This document shows, piece after piece, positions 21,087 to 30,252 of a stretch of DNA of 64,000 bases. A program made the position numbers and the translations under genes. The notes under the pieces are model-generated. The model made no database searches. It was given only the letters and a program-made list of their open reading frames with translations, and was not told where the DNA came from. The stretch is from Dasypus novemcinctus (lineage: Eukaryota; Chordata; Mammalia; Cingulata; Dasypodidae), in assembly GCF_030445035.2 (NCBI RefSeq), contig NC_080683.1, positions 95,689,675 through 95,753,674 on the forward strand, given 5' to 3'. Within the stretch, counting starts at the first letter, position 1; the number at the start of each line of letters is the position of its first letter.

Positions 21087-22821
21087 CCCTATCCCACTGG
21101 AATGGGACACAGAGGAGCCCATCTGGGTCGAGCAGTGGCCCTTGCCAGCTCACAAATTGCAGGCTCTCTCTGCCCTCGTCAAAGAGCAGCTACAAGTAGG
21201 GCACATAGAGTCATCCACTAGTCCCTACAATTCACCAGTCTTTGTCATCAGCAAAAAGAGCACTGGCAAATACCGCCTTCTCCACGATCTCCGCGAGATC
21301 AACAAGCATATCAAACCAATGGGGTCACCTCAGCCAGGATGCCCGCACCCCACTGCAGTCCCCCAACATTTTCATGCAGCAACCATTGACATCAAGGACT
21401 GCTTTTTCTCTATTCCTCTTCACCCGCGAGACTGTCCGCGATTTGCGTTTACAGTCCCACACACCAACAACCAGGGCGCAGCGCTTCGATTCCAATGGCG
21501 AGTGCTACCGCAAGGTATGTGGAACAGCCCAACCATATGTCAGCTCTATGTCAACCATGCCATTGAGCCGCTGCGCTCAAGGTTTCATCCAGAGCAAACA
21601 TACATTCTCCACTATATGGATGACCTTCTCTTAGCAGCGAGCTCCAGCGCGCTCCTCAATGACCTGCTCTCTGCAGTGATGACAAACCTTTCAAGCCTCG
21701 GACTTACCGTGCAATCAGACAAAATAAACCTCCAACCTCCTTTTCAATTTTTGGGCTTTCATTTTCATCACTTCATTCAGCCCACAAGCCCACAAATTCA
21801 TGTCTCTCACAAGATGACGCTGACTGAACTCCAACAACTTTGCGGACAAATCAATTGGCTTCGCTCGGTGCTGCCCATCACAACAGCGCAGATGCAACCC
21901 CTCTTCGAGCTCTTGCACACCAAAGACAGCCCACCAACTGCAGCCACCCGCAGCATCACCATCACTCCTGCTGCTCGAGAAGTCGTCCAGCAAGTTAGCG
22001 CCGCTCTGCAGCAGTGCCGCCTGGAGCGGTTCTCCCCTAACCTTCCAATTTTGGCTTTAGTTCTGCCAACGCCAATCACTCCCACAGGTCTCTTGTGGCA
22101 AGATGGCCCTCTCCTTTTTCTGCATGCGTCAAAGAGCAAACTCCCGAAAATCTGCCCTTTTATAAGGGCCTGGATCGCGTTGGCCACTGACTTAGTACTT
22201 CTCTCCATACAAACGTATGGCATCCCGCCACACACCATTGTTTGGCCTTTAGATGCCAAGGAAGTTACCTCCCTCATCATGAACAATGCCCAAATGCAAA
22301 GCCTAGTAGAACTCTTTCATGGCTCCTTTGACAACCACTATCCTCATCACCGATTGCTGCAGGGAATGTCTCAATTGGCGTTTTCCAACCCGTTCCGTCC
22401 ATTGCCCGCATGGAACCCGATCCCTTCAGCCATCACTGCCTTCACAGATGCCTCAAAAACGGCGTTTGCTGCCATTATATACACTCCTGGAAATCCTGAG
22501 CCACAGCAACTGCTGTTCACAAATGACTTCTCTGTTCAAGTAGGTGAGCTTCTAGCCGTCGCTGCAGTCCTTAACCTCCACCCAAACCAGTCTCTCAACA
22601 TCTTCACTGACAGCCTATACACCCTTCAAGTGTGCCGCAGCCTCCCGCTTGCCACTTTCTTACCGGGTGACTCAAACATCGATCGGGCGCTCGCCTTTGT
22701 ACAGCGACTGCTTGAGGCGAGGCAGCAGCCCTGGTTCATTGCTCATATCACTCTGGCCTACCAGGACCGCTGGCTCAAGGGAATGACCTCGCTGATGCTT
22801 CTGTGTCAAGCCACCAGGTAA
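21007..22821 (+). pseudogene. Pol: reverse transcriptase and RNase H (open, but shifted from integrase)
   Basis: The frame opens after a stop at 21004-21006 and reads to TAA at 22819-22821. RT: conserved N-terminal block (WVEQWPLPAHKL near 21127-21162), first catalytic Asp in IDIKDCF, LPQG at 21505-21516 and YMDD at 21613-21624. RNase H: acidic residues in TDAS (Asp at 22447), GELLAV (Glu at 22546) and TDSLY (Asp at 22609); the frame is lost just after FIAHI (about 22750), before the last RNase H acidic residue. From there the expected continuation (LPGPLAQGND) is found in the -1 frame, so a small deletion, about 7 nt by comparison with the usual motif spacing, broke pol. RT itself looks intact. 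Without an adjusted reading frame this gene cannot make an RT-IN polyprotein, hence pseudogene. Confidence 0.88.
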
Positions 22822-23750
22822 ACCCAGTCCTCCTCCATGAAAGCCCTGCCAACGGGCCGCGACTTGGAGACTTTGTTAATCAAGCCAAGCTCCTGCATTC
22901 CCAATTCCACTTCTCCGCGCGGTCCATCTAGAAGCTCTTCCCCGACTTACCCATTGAAACTTGCAAACACCTTGTGCGCACGTGCCGGACTTGCGCGCCA
23001 TTGTTGCCACTTGGACCTTTGCAGCCTCAGGGTGTTAACCCCCGCGGCCTCCGCCCCAACTCAAGGTGGCAATTAGATGTCACTCATGTCAGTGCATTTG
23101 GCCACCTCAAATATCTTCATGTGGCAATTGACACCTTTTCACATCTGTGCTATGCAGTCCCTCTTGCGGGGGAAAGTGCTAAACACTGCGTCCAGGCGCT
23201 TCGCCAAGCTATTTTGTTCGTGGGAATTCCATGGGATCTCAAGACAGACAACGGACCAGCATATCACAGTGCCGCCTTCGCCAGCTTCGTGCAGATGTAT
23301 CACATCACGCATCATTTTGGCATTCCATACAATCCACAGGGGCAAGGAATCGTCGAGCGCACTCACCAACAGCTCAAGCTACTCATTCAAAAAGAAAGGG
23401 CCTCCTCTTCCCACAAGGCCCCAGCTGACGTCGTGACTGCCTGCCTCATTCATCACAATCTCCTAACCTTCGATGACCATGGACTCTCCCCCACCCATAA
23501 ACACTGGGGACCCATGTGGCAGCCCTCGCAAGTTCCCCTCGTCCATTGGAAAGACCCTGCCACAAATCGTTGGCAAGATCCAGCTCCCCTCCTAGCACAG
23601 GGGAGGGGCTTTGCTTGCGTCTTTCCAGATTCTGAGCCGCAGCCGCTCTGGGTTCCTGGGCGCTGCATCCGGCCTGCCACTGACCCACTAGTTCCACCGA
23701 ACGATCAGCACCCTATGCCTTCGGTGAGAGATAACATTGACAGTGGATAA
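22755..23750 (+). pseudogene. Pol: integrase part, shifted frame with one amber stop
   Basis: This frame (one base off the RT frame) carries the end of RNase H and then integrase. The HHCC zinc-binding domain has H at 22896 and 22908 and C at 22983 and 22992 (H-x3-H-x24-C-x2-C). It is interrupted by TAG at 22929-22931. The catalytic core is complete: Asp in WQLDVTH (23076), Asp in KTDNGPAY (23247) and Glu in GIVERTH (23355), giving D,D(35)E. The C-terminal domain runs to about WVPGRCIRP and the frame stops at 23748-23750. Only two lesions separate this from a normal integrase: the upstream indel and the amber codon. Confidence 0.88.
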
Positions 23751-23902
23751 GGCCCAGAGGTCGCCCCGTTCACCCGGATCCAGCACCAGCCATCATCAAG
23801 GAACACCCCTTCTTAAAATATTTCAGACCCTTACCCCGCTCTCCTTACCCCCCTCATGCTGCCCACTCGCCAAGTGTGGAGAGCGAGAAGTTTTCTCCAC
23901 AG

Positions 23903-24655
23903 ATGCCGCACTGTCAGATGATGCCTCTACACAGCCTCGCAGCCGTTCTCTTCATCCTGGCTTCCCTCGCTCTCCCAGCCGCTGCCAACCCGAGTCACCA
24001 GCCCTTCAATTGGACCCTCTCCCTCTGGCAACAAAAAAGGCTCCTCGCCTTGAACGTAACCGCCTCCGCCCCCTCTTTCACTACTGATGTCGCCAACCTC
24101 ACTGGACGCACGAACCTTCCGTCTTATGAGTGGGGGGGACACAACCCCGCTGCCACAGGTTTCTCCACCTACTCCAGACTGCACGCCTATAGCTTCTTGT
24201 CTTCCTCTCCTTACTTCTCCCCAACTACTCCTCCCCCTCGGGCGAGGGGTACAGGGGCATCACAGGCCCGTTTCGCTGGCAAGGCTCGGCGCGCGCCAGG
24301 CACCGGCGTGCGCCGACCCTAATGGCGGGCACATGCATCCTGGCCAGATGCTATGTCATCCGCTCATGGCCGGCCGGTCCTCGTGGTCTCCCCCTACCCC
24401 TCGTCCTATTCCAGTACCCGTCCTTATAACCTCCTTTTCCTCCTCCTCCTCATAATCCTTGTCTTTTGTTGCTGCGCACGCCGAGTTATTCACACCCACA
24501 GTGCGCACCAAAACTTGTTGCCTCTATTTCTTTTTAAAACAAAAGGAGCAATTGTTGCCGCCTTTCTCCGCCCCTCCTCCCCTTTCAGCCCCTGCCGCCC
24601 TTCCCGCCAGTCCCGCCCATATTGCCAACCCACAATCTGCCCTCTTCCCCAGTAA
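23903..24655 (+). pseudogene. Env remnant: signal peptide and membrane anchor with most of the middle deleted
   Basis: TTTTCTCCACAG (AG at 23901-23902) is a good 3' splice site right before ATG 23903. The frame begins with a signal peptide (hydrophobic AAVLFILASLALPAAA) and a short surface-subunit start with N-glycosylation sequons NWT, NVT and NLT. After about 140 codons it meets TAA at 24320-24322. The same frame continues beyond and encodes a strongly hydrophobic segment (NLLFLLLLIILVF followed by CCCARR), which looks like the transmembrane anchor and tail. The frame runs on into the 3' LTR and stops at 24653-24655. A betaretroviral env is normally nearer 1.8-2 kb, so over 1 kb is missing; no fusion-peptide or CX6CC-like region is visible. 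Not able to make a functional envelope. Confidence 0.75.
24540..24552 (+). promoter_or_regulatory. Candidate polypurine tract
   Basis: CAAAAGGAGCAAT directly precedes the 3' LTR. It is purine-rich but short and interrupted compared with typical betaretroviral tracts; its position rather than its composition makes the case. Confidence 0.5.
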
Positions 24656-24951
24656 CTGCTTACCTCAGGTCTATCCATCAGCTTCAGCCTGTCCACAGCC
24701 GCCCCTTAGCCAACCCTCCCTTCATCACGCCCCTCCCTCTACCCAACCCTATATAGCTAAGTGTACTTCCGTAATAAAGCAGACCTGTTCTTGCGCTCAA
24801 GCGGTCTCCGTGGTTTTTCCCCAACCGCGCGTCCCCCACGCCTGGAGAACCGGTGCTCCCTCTTGGGGCACCCCCCGCCGGTGGTTCGGCAGGAGCAAGC
24901 CCCCCCGACTCTTGGGCCTGAGCGAGGACGAAACCCTCTCGCTCAGCTACA
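24553..24951 (+). repeat. 3' LTR of class II ERV
   Basis: A 399-bp copy of the 5' LTR with the same ends (TGTTGCC...GCTACA), TATA box and AATAAA (24773-24778). Five substitutions against the 5' copy. Followed at once by the target duplication TGCCTG (24952-24957). Open frames crossing it are chance frames of GC-rich LTR sequence. Confidence 0.93.
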
Positions 24952-24957
24952 TGCCTG
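24952..24957. repeat. 3' target-site duplication of class II ERV
   Basis: TGCCTG, identical to 18355-18360. Confidence 0.85.
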
Positions 24958-25513
24958 GGAGTGGTTGGTATGGGAAAGTTTATGTTGTATTTTTGCTCCC
25001 ACAACTAAAGAGACAATGTCAAATTAGATACATGATCCTGGATCAGATGTAATAAGGAAGGCTCAAAAGGACATTATTGGGACATATGAAAAATATTGGA
25101 ATATGGATTGTAAGCTTTATATCAATGTTGAATGCCTTGACCTTAATAACTGCACTTAAGGTAGTTATATAAGTGAATAGTTATATAATAGTTATAAGTG
25201 AATAGTTATATAAGTGAATATCCTTTTTCTTAGAAAATGTAGATGGTAGTATTATGTGTTCAAGAAACATGATGTATATAACCTACACTTAAGTGTTCAG
25301 AAAATAGGTTTATAAATAGGCAGATAGACAATTAGATGGATAGATGGATTGATAGATGAATAGATGGAATGACAGCAGTATGACAAAATGTTAATATTGG
25401 AGATGGGTATCAGGGGGTAGGTGTAAGATGAAGTTCTCTATTTGGGGTTTGTATTATTTTTGTAACTGCCCTTTATGTTTGAAAGCATTTCAAAATAAAA
25501 AGTTTTAATAAAA
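24958..25513 (+). mobile_element. Old LINE, right part (3' end)
   Basis: Continuation of the LINE interrupted by the ERV. It has a low-complexity GATA/GATG stretch (about 25318-25372) and ends with GCATTTCAAAATAAAAAGTTTTAATAAAAAA, the kind of terminus found on old L1 3' ends. Also includes short ATAGTTATATAAGTGA tandem units at about 25157-25220. Confidence 0.55.
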
Positions 25514-27158
25514 AACATGAATTTTAAAAATAGCTAACAGGCCTGGTCAATACTTCATGAATAACTAAACTTAATGGCACCCACTCTGCTTTGTAGAATG
25601 CTTTAAAATCAATAATAAAATGAAAGCAACTATCTTCCTTTTGGCCTATTTTCAAAGCTTTCAGCAATGAAAATGGTTGCTTTTGTGACAATTGCCTATG
25701 CTACAAGGAAACCTTACCATGCAATTAGCACAAGAATTATGAAATCTAAAGCCACCACACATTAAAATCACATAAAATTGGTGTTTAATTTTTAAAATTT
25801 AACTCAGAATGGATGATCAGTCTTCTAAAAACATTCTCTAGTGGCCAGACTCCCTGCTATGCTGATCATATCTCCATGAAGAAGGCTATGACCTTCTGGG
25901 AAAACAGAGTTGTTTAACCTTATTAATCAGGCATTAGATGAGAAAACAAATTGATTATTAAGGAATGGCAGTTAAAGTTTGGAATAGGAATCCAAAAAGA
26001 AACATCTACAATTAAAACAATAGGTAAGAAATAAAATATGTTCTGGATAAAATGTAAGGCCATAGTACCTAGGAATATCCTATGGAACTTCTTGCCTTTG
26101 TTTTTTATTTCTCCTTTATTACAAGACTCTATATGCCCTAATTATTTAACATATCACTGGTCAGTGTTCTATACTTTTTTTCATTCCTTCCTTTAGCAGA
26201 CACCATTGTGGAAATTTTTTTAAAAAAATGATATCTGCATGGACACAAATGATGAAATTTGTGCTTTCATATTCCCCATGCAAATCATAACAGCAGCATT
26301 TGGCCAATAAACTTGATTTTACTATTGTAGTCTTTTTCACTGTATTTCAAGAGCCTAAAACAGTGTCCGACATAAAGTATGCTTTGTCTTAGCCTGGAAT
26401 CCCCAGAAAGCAGAGCCTGAGTCCAAGGCTTAACTTCAACTACTTTACTGGTTAATGAAATCCCAGAAGAGCAAAAGTGAGGGAAATGTGAGAGGCAGGA
26501 GGAAGAACTCATCTTTAAGGGAGACACCCCTAAGTGAAAATGTTTGCTTGAGCTCAAGGGACCATCCTCTGAGAAGTGTAGTCCTTGAGAATTCATCTCC
26601 TGGCACCATCTCCTATGGCTTTCCTTGGTCTTTCTGGGTTGTGCACTCATGGGTATTGCACAGAGACCCCCAGAATCCCACGCCCTTTTGTCAACAGAAA
26701 AGCAGCAGGTGGCACAGTGTGACTGAGCTGCCCTGAGTGGAGCTGATAAGCATCCACACCAAGATGAGTGAGGAGGAGAGGACCCCAAGTGGGACAGAGA
26801 GGAGTCTGAACCAGTACTCAGTAAATTCTTGTTGAAAGAATGTCGTTTTATTAGAATAGTCTCAGTTACTGATTGAAGAGGTTCAGAAAGTCAGCAGTAA
26901 TTCATCGTCATAATTGTAACTTAGTCAAGACACAGGTTCTACTTTGAAAGAGTTGGCTTCATGGAAGAATTTTAACATTTTCTAATTCTCCCAATTTTCA
27001 TCTCAGTGTAACTAGAACTTATGAACTGGTGACCTGTAGCAATGCAATAAAAAGTTGGTGATGATATACCTGCCCCTCCAATGCACAAAAGAAAATGTGT
27101 TCCTAGAGCATGGAGCCAATCAAACATTCCCATGGGCATCAGCATCAACAAATAGCTA
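25514..27158. other. No recognised gene
   Basis: AT-rich sequence without supported exons. The part at 26385-26815 is less AT-rich and may be an old LTR, but no family could be assigned; frames of 93 and 167 codons there match nothing I recognise and have no coding features. Confidence 0.4.
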
Positions 27159-27165
27159 CTACATT

Positions 27166-27595
27166 CTTTTTTTTTTTTAATATTTAAAAAATTTCTCTCC
27201 CCTTCTCTGCCACCCCCCACTCTGAGTTGTCTGCTCTCTGTGTCCATTTGTTGTGTGTTCTTTTGTGTCCACTTATATTGTTCTCAGCGGCACTGGGAAT
27301 CTGTGTCTCTTTTTGTTGCATCAACTTGCTGAGTCAGCTCTCCACGTGTGCGGCACCACTCTTGGGCAGGCTGCACTTTTTTTCGTGCTGGGTGGCTCTC
27401 CTTATGGGGCATACCCCTTACACATGGGGCTCCCCTACAAGGGGGATACCCCTGCATGGCACAGCACTCCTTGTGTGCATCAGCACTATGCATGGGCCAG
27501 CTAATCACACTGGTCAGGAGGCCCTGGGTTTGAACCCTGTACCTCCCATGTGGTAGGCAGATGTTCTATCCATTGAGCCAAATCCGCTTCCCATG
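27166..27595 (-). mobile_element. Large DAS-type SINE, minus strand
   Basis: Same family and orientation as 10477-10901: T-rich left end (the A tail), GC-containing body, and the tRNA-like head at the right (GGTTTGAACCC at about 27527 read in plus, GAAGCGGATTTGGCTCAATGG on the minus strand). Flanked by the 7-bp repeat CTACATT (27159-27165 and 27596-27602). Confidence 0.85.
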
Positions 27596-27833
27596 CTACA
27601 TTAATCTTTGTGCTTCTTCAGATATGCCACTCACTCAGCTCCAAGATATCACATTTATTAAGCCTTCCCCAACCCCATCCTCACTTTGCTAATTACGATT
27701 CATTCTTCAAAACTAAGGGGAGAAGTCACTGCTGCCAAAAAGCAGTGGGGGTGGGGGTGGAAAAGAGGAAGTGTTCATTTGTAAAAGTAAAAAAAAAAAA
27801 AAAAATTCTTTAAAAATATTTAAAGCCTTCTCT

Positions 27834-28112
27834 CATTCTCTCCTCCTTCTCCACTACTTCTTCTTCTCCTCCTCCTCCTCCTCTTCCTCCTTCTCTTCCT
27901 CTCTTCTTCTTCTCCTTCTCTCTTCCTCCCTCTCCTTCTCTCTGCCCCCTCTCTCTTTCCCTACCTCCTCCCCTCTTTCCCTTTCCTCCCTTCTCCCTAC
28001 CTCTCTTCTCTCCCTCTCCTTCTGTCTCTCCCATCTCCCTCCTTCTCCTTCTCCTACTCCCCCCTTCATCTCTCTCTCTGCCTCTCTCTCTCTCTCTCCT
28101 TCCCCCACTTTG
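27834..28112. repeat. Long polypyrimidine (CT-rich) tract
   Basis: About 280 bp almost entirely C and T on the plus strand, with CTCCTC, TTCTCC and CTCTCTCT sub-blocks. It produces Ser/Leu/Pro-only frames on plus and Glu/Gly/Arg/Lys-only frames on minus; none is a gene. Purine:pyrimidine mirror stretches like this can form triplex DNA. Confidence 0.95.
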
Positions 28113-28282
28113 TGCTGGCTACTTCCACCTTAATAAGGAGATTTGCTGCTATGGCTGCCTCTGTGGCATTCTATTGTAACCATGGACACTGTCTGTCTCT
28201 CCTGCTAGATTTTTCACTCTGTCAGAGCAAGGTCTGAGACATTTGTCCTCCTAGGACCTGACACAGCAGACAGCCAATAAAA

Positions 28283-28385
28283 TTCAGATAAATGAAAGAA
28301 TGTATGAATCACTGAATGAGTGATAGAGAAAATTTCAGATAAATGAAAGAATGTATGAATCACTGAATAGAGTGATAGAGAAAAC
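28283..28385. repeat. Two-copy tandem duplication, 51-bp unit
   Basis: TTCAGATAAATGAAAGAATG begins both units (28283 and 28334). The copies are almost identical (GAATGAGTGATAG versus GAATAGAGTGATAG), so the duplication is recent. Confidence 0.9.
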
Positions 28386-29813
28386 TGCAGAGGATTTGGA
28401 TAAGAAAAAGGTAGCTGATGATTATAGTAGACTGAGTCAGGGAAATCTTGGAGGAGCTGGATGTAGGCTGGTTGCAGAGGGAACATAAGACTCATGGACT
28501 TGGAAAGAAGGAAAATGGCATTCTGGCTGGAGATTTGGCCATGAGGCAGAAATGCTCTTCACTCACTGTGAAGCCAAGAATTCTCTAGAATGGCAAAGGC
28601 AAACAGATCTAGAGAACGTCATAGGGAAGAAATTGCAGAAGGCACCAAAAGCCAGGCCAAAGAGTTTTGCCTTTATCTTCTATTTCTGGCTCGTAGAAGC
28701 TTTAAACAGATGGCAGCATGACCAAGTGGAGTTTATAAAAGGTGGTGGATGTGTGGAGGAGTGATTGGAAGGGAAAAACCAAGTACAATTCTCCCAACCA
28801 AGCTAAACAAAGTTTGACTTCAGTAAAAACAATTTGGGAATGACTTAAAGATTATGCAGATATTCAGCCACTTCCTGTCCTTAGCCTGGGGTCAACATTC
28901 TCCAAGAGGTGTTCCCAACTTCCATTTCTAATCTTTCAAACATGTCATTTTCCCCCCTGCCCAAAGTGAACCATTTGCTGTCTTCACACATCGCATCTAT
29001 CATCTCATCACTAGGAAAATCTTGGTGCCTTGAATACTCTACCTTCCACCCATTTCCTCCTGCCAAAATTTGACCTGCACTTTAACTCTGGGTTCAAATG
29101 TTACCTCTTTCATGAGAGAAGGTGAATGTAAGAGGATAATTCCCAAGTGTCACATGTCACTTCTACCTGAACCTTCTGGAGACAAGTTCTCTCCAACACA
29201 GACATCTGATCCTTCTGAAGAATGTCAAGTCTAATGACACCTGTACTGGGTGTTACATATGCAGAAAGAATAAACTGTGATGTGAACTAAGTGTAAGTCA
29301 GAACACTTGGGTTATATTTCCATTCTGTATGCCCTTGAGTGATATACAACCTTAGTTATTTGTCATCTCTAAAGTCCCTTACAACTAGATTGCTCTTTGT
29401 GACTTGTAGTAAGAACTACAAATAGTATGGGAAGGTCCACTGGCTCTAATGGCATGGCACTTATCATCAGGATTTCCTGACAAATGAAGAACTAACCTCC
29501 AGACCCACTTTGTTTCCTTAGGACTCTATATTTGCCTCTGTTTGGCACCAGCTGCATGCAAGGCCTATGAATCAGAGCTGACCGTTGCAGTGGGGATAGA
29601 GGTACTTAAAGCAGCACTTCCCAAATTTGAATGTGCACATGTGTCACCAGGAGATCTTGCTAAAATACAGGTTCTGGGTCAGAGATCTGTGTGGGGCCTA
29701 AGATTTCTAATAAGCTCCCATAAGTTGTCCTAGCCAGTGGTCTCAGGGCCACACTTTGTGCAACAAGGATTTAAAGCACAGTTGCAGATTGTGATTTTCA
29801 AAGTAGGGCTCTT
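28386..29813. other. No recognised gene
   Basis: Unassigned sequence, probably unique, with no exon that I can support. Frames of 60-70 codons have no recognisable motif. Confidence 0.4.
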
Positions 29814-30252
29814 TTAGTTTCCTAGGCTGCTCAAAGCAAATACTGTGAAATGGCTCCAGCTTGAACATTGGAAATTTATTTGCTTACAGTTGGAGTCTAG
29901 GAAAATGTCTGAATGAAGGTATCATCAAGGCAACACTTTCTTCCCAAAGACCAGCTGCTGGTGATCTGTGGCTCCTCTGCCACATGGCAAGACACGTGGT
30001 GGCATCTGCTGGTCTTTCCCTTCTTTATAGGTTGGGTTCATTTCAGCTTCTTTCTGAGATCCATGGCTTTCTCTCTTTCTCTTGGTATTCATTTGGTATA
30101 AAGGACTCCAGTAATAGGATTAAGCCCATCCTAAGTGAGGTGGATCACACTTTAACTGAAGTAGCCCCACCAAAAGTTCCTACTAACAGTGAGTTTATAC
30201 CCACAGGCATGGATTAGCTTTAAGAACATGTTTTTCTGCTTCAGACTACCAC
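29814..30252 (-). mobile_element. MaLR/ERV-L type solo LTR, minus strand
   Basis: Read on the minus strand it contains AAACATGTTCTTAAAGCTAATCC near its 5' end and GCAAATAAATTTCCAATG near its 3' end, matching the layout and several blocks of the LTR at 12451-12885. No internal sequence adjoins it. The 118-codon plus-strand frame here is antisense LTR. Confidence 0.65.

Larger units (their letters stand above)
18361..24951 (+). mobile_element. Young class II (betaretrovirus-like) endogenous retrovirus
   Basis: A provirus of 6591 bp with LTRs at both ends, TG...CA termini, a 6-bp target duplication, tRNA-Lys type primer binding site, and the order gag, pro, pol, env. The two 399-bp LTRs differ at five positions by hand alignment (about 1.25%), all transitions and four of them at CpG sites, so insertion is recent on a mammalian scale. 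The element is much richer in GC and CpG than the AT-rich host DNA around it. gag is fully open; pol and env are broken. It lacks a dUTPase domain and most of env. It lies in sense orientation within an older LINE. I do not recognise a named family; a database search of armadillo ERV2 consensus sequences would settle that. Confidence 0.93.

Noticed and set aside
24087-24455. Alternative frame in the env region considered as an accessory gene
   Set aside because: Proline/serine-rich, no signal, no homology recognised; best explained as an out-of-frame part of the damaged env.
26285-26788. 167-codon minus-strand frame
   Set aside because: No recognisable domain or splice context; the sequence resembles an old LTR-like repeat and the opposite strand is open too.
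27227-27556. Open frames up to 109 codons
   Set aside because: Another SINE copy; similar peptides occur in the copy at 10477, as expected of a repeat and not of a gene.
27771-28133. Ser/Leu/Pro-rich frame and Glu/Arg/Gly-rich frames on the opposite strand
   Set aside because: Products of the polypyrimidine tract; no complexity or start context.
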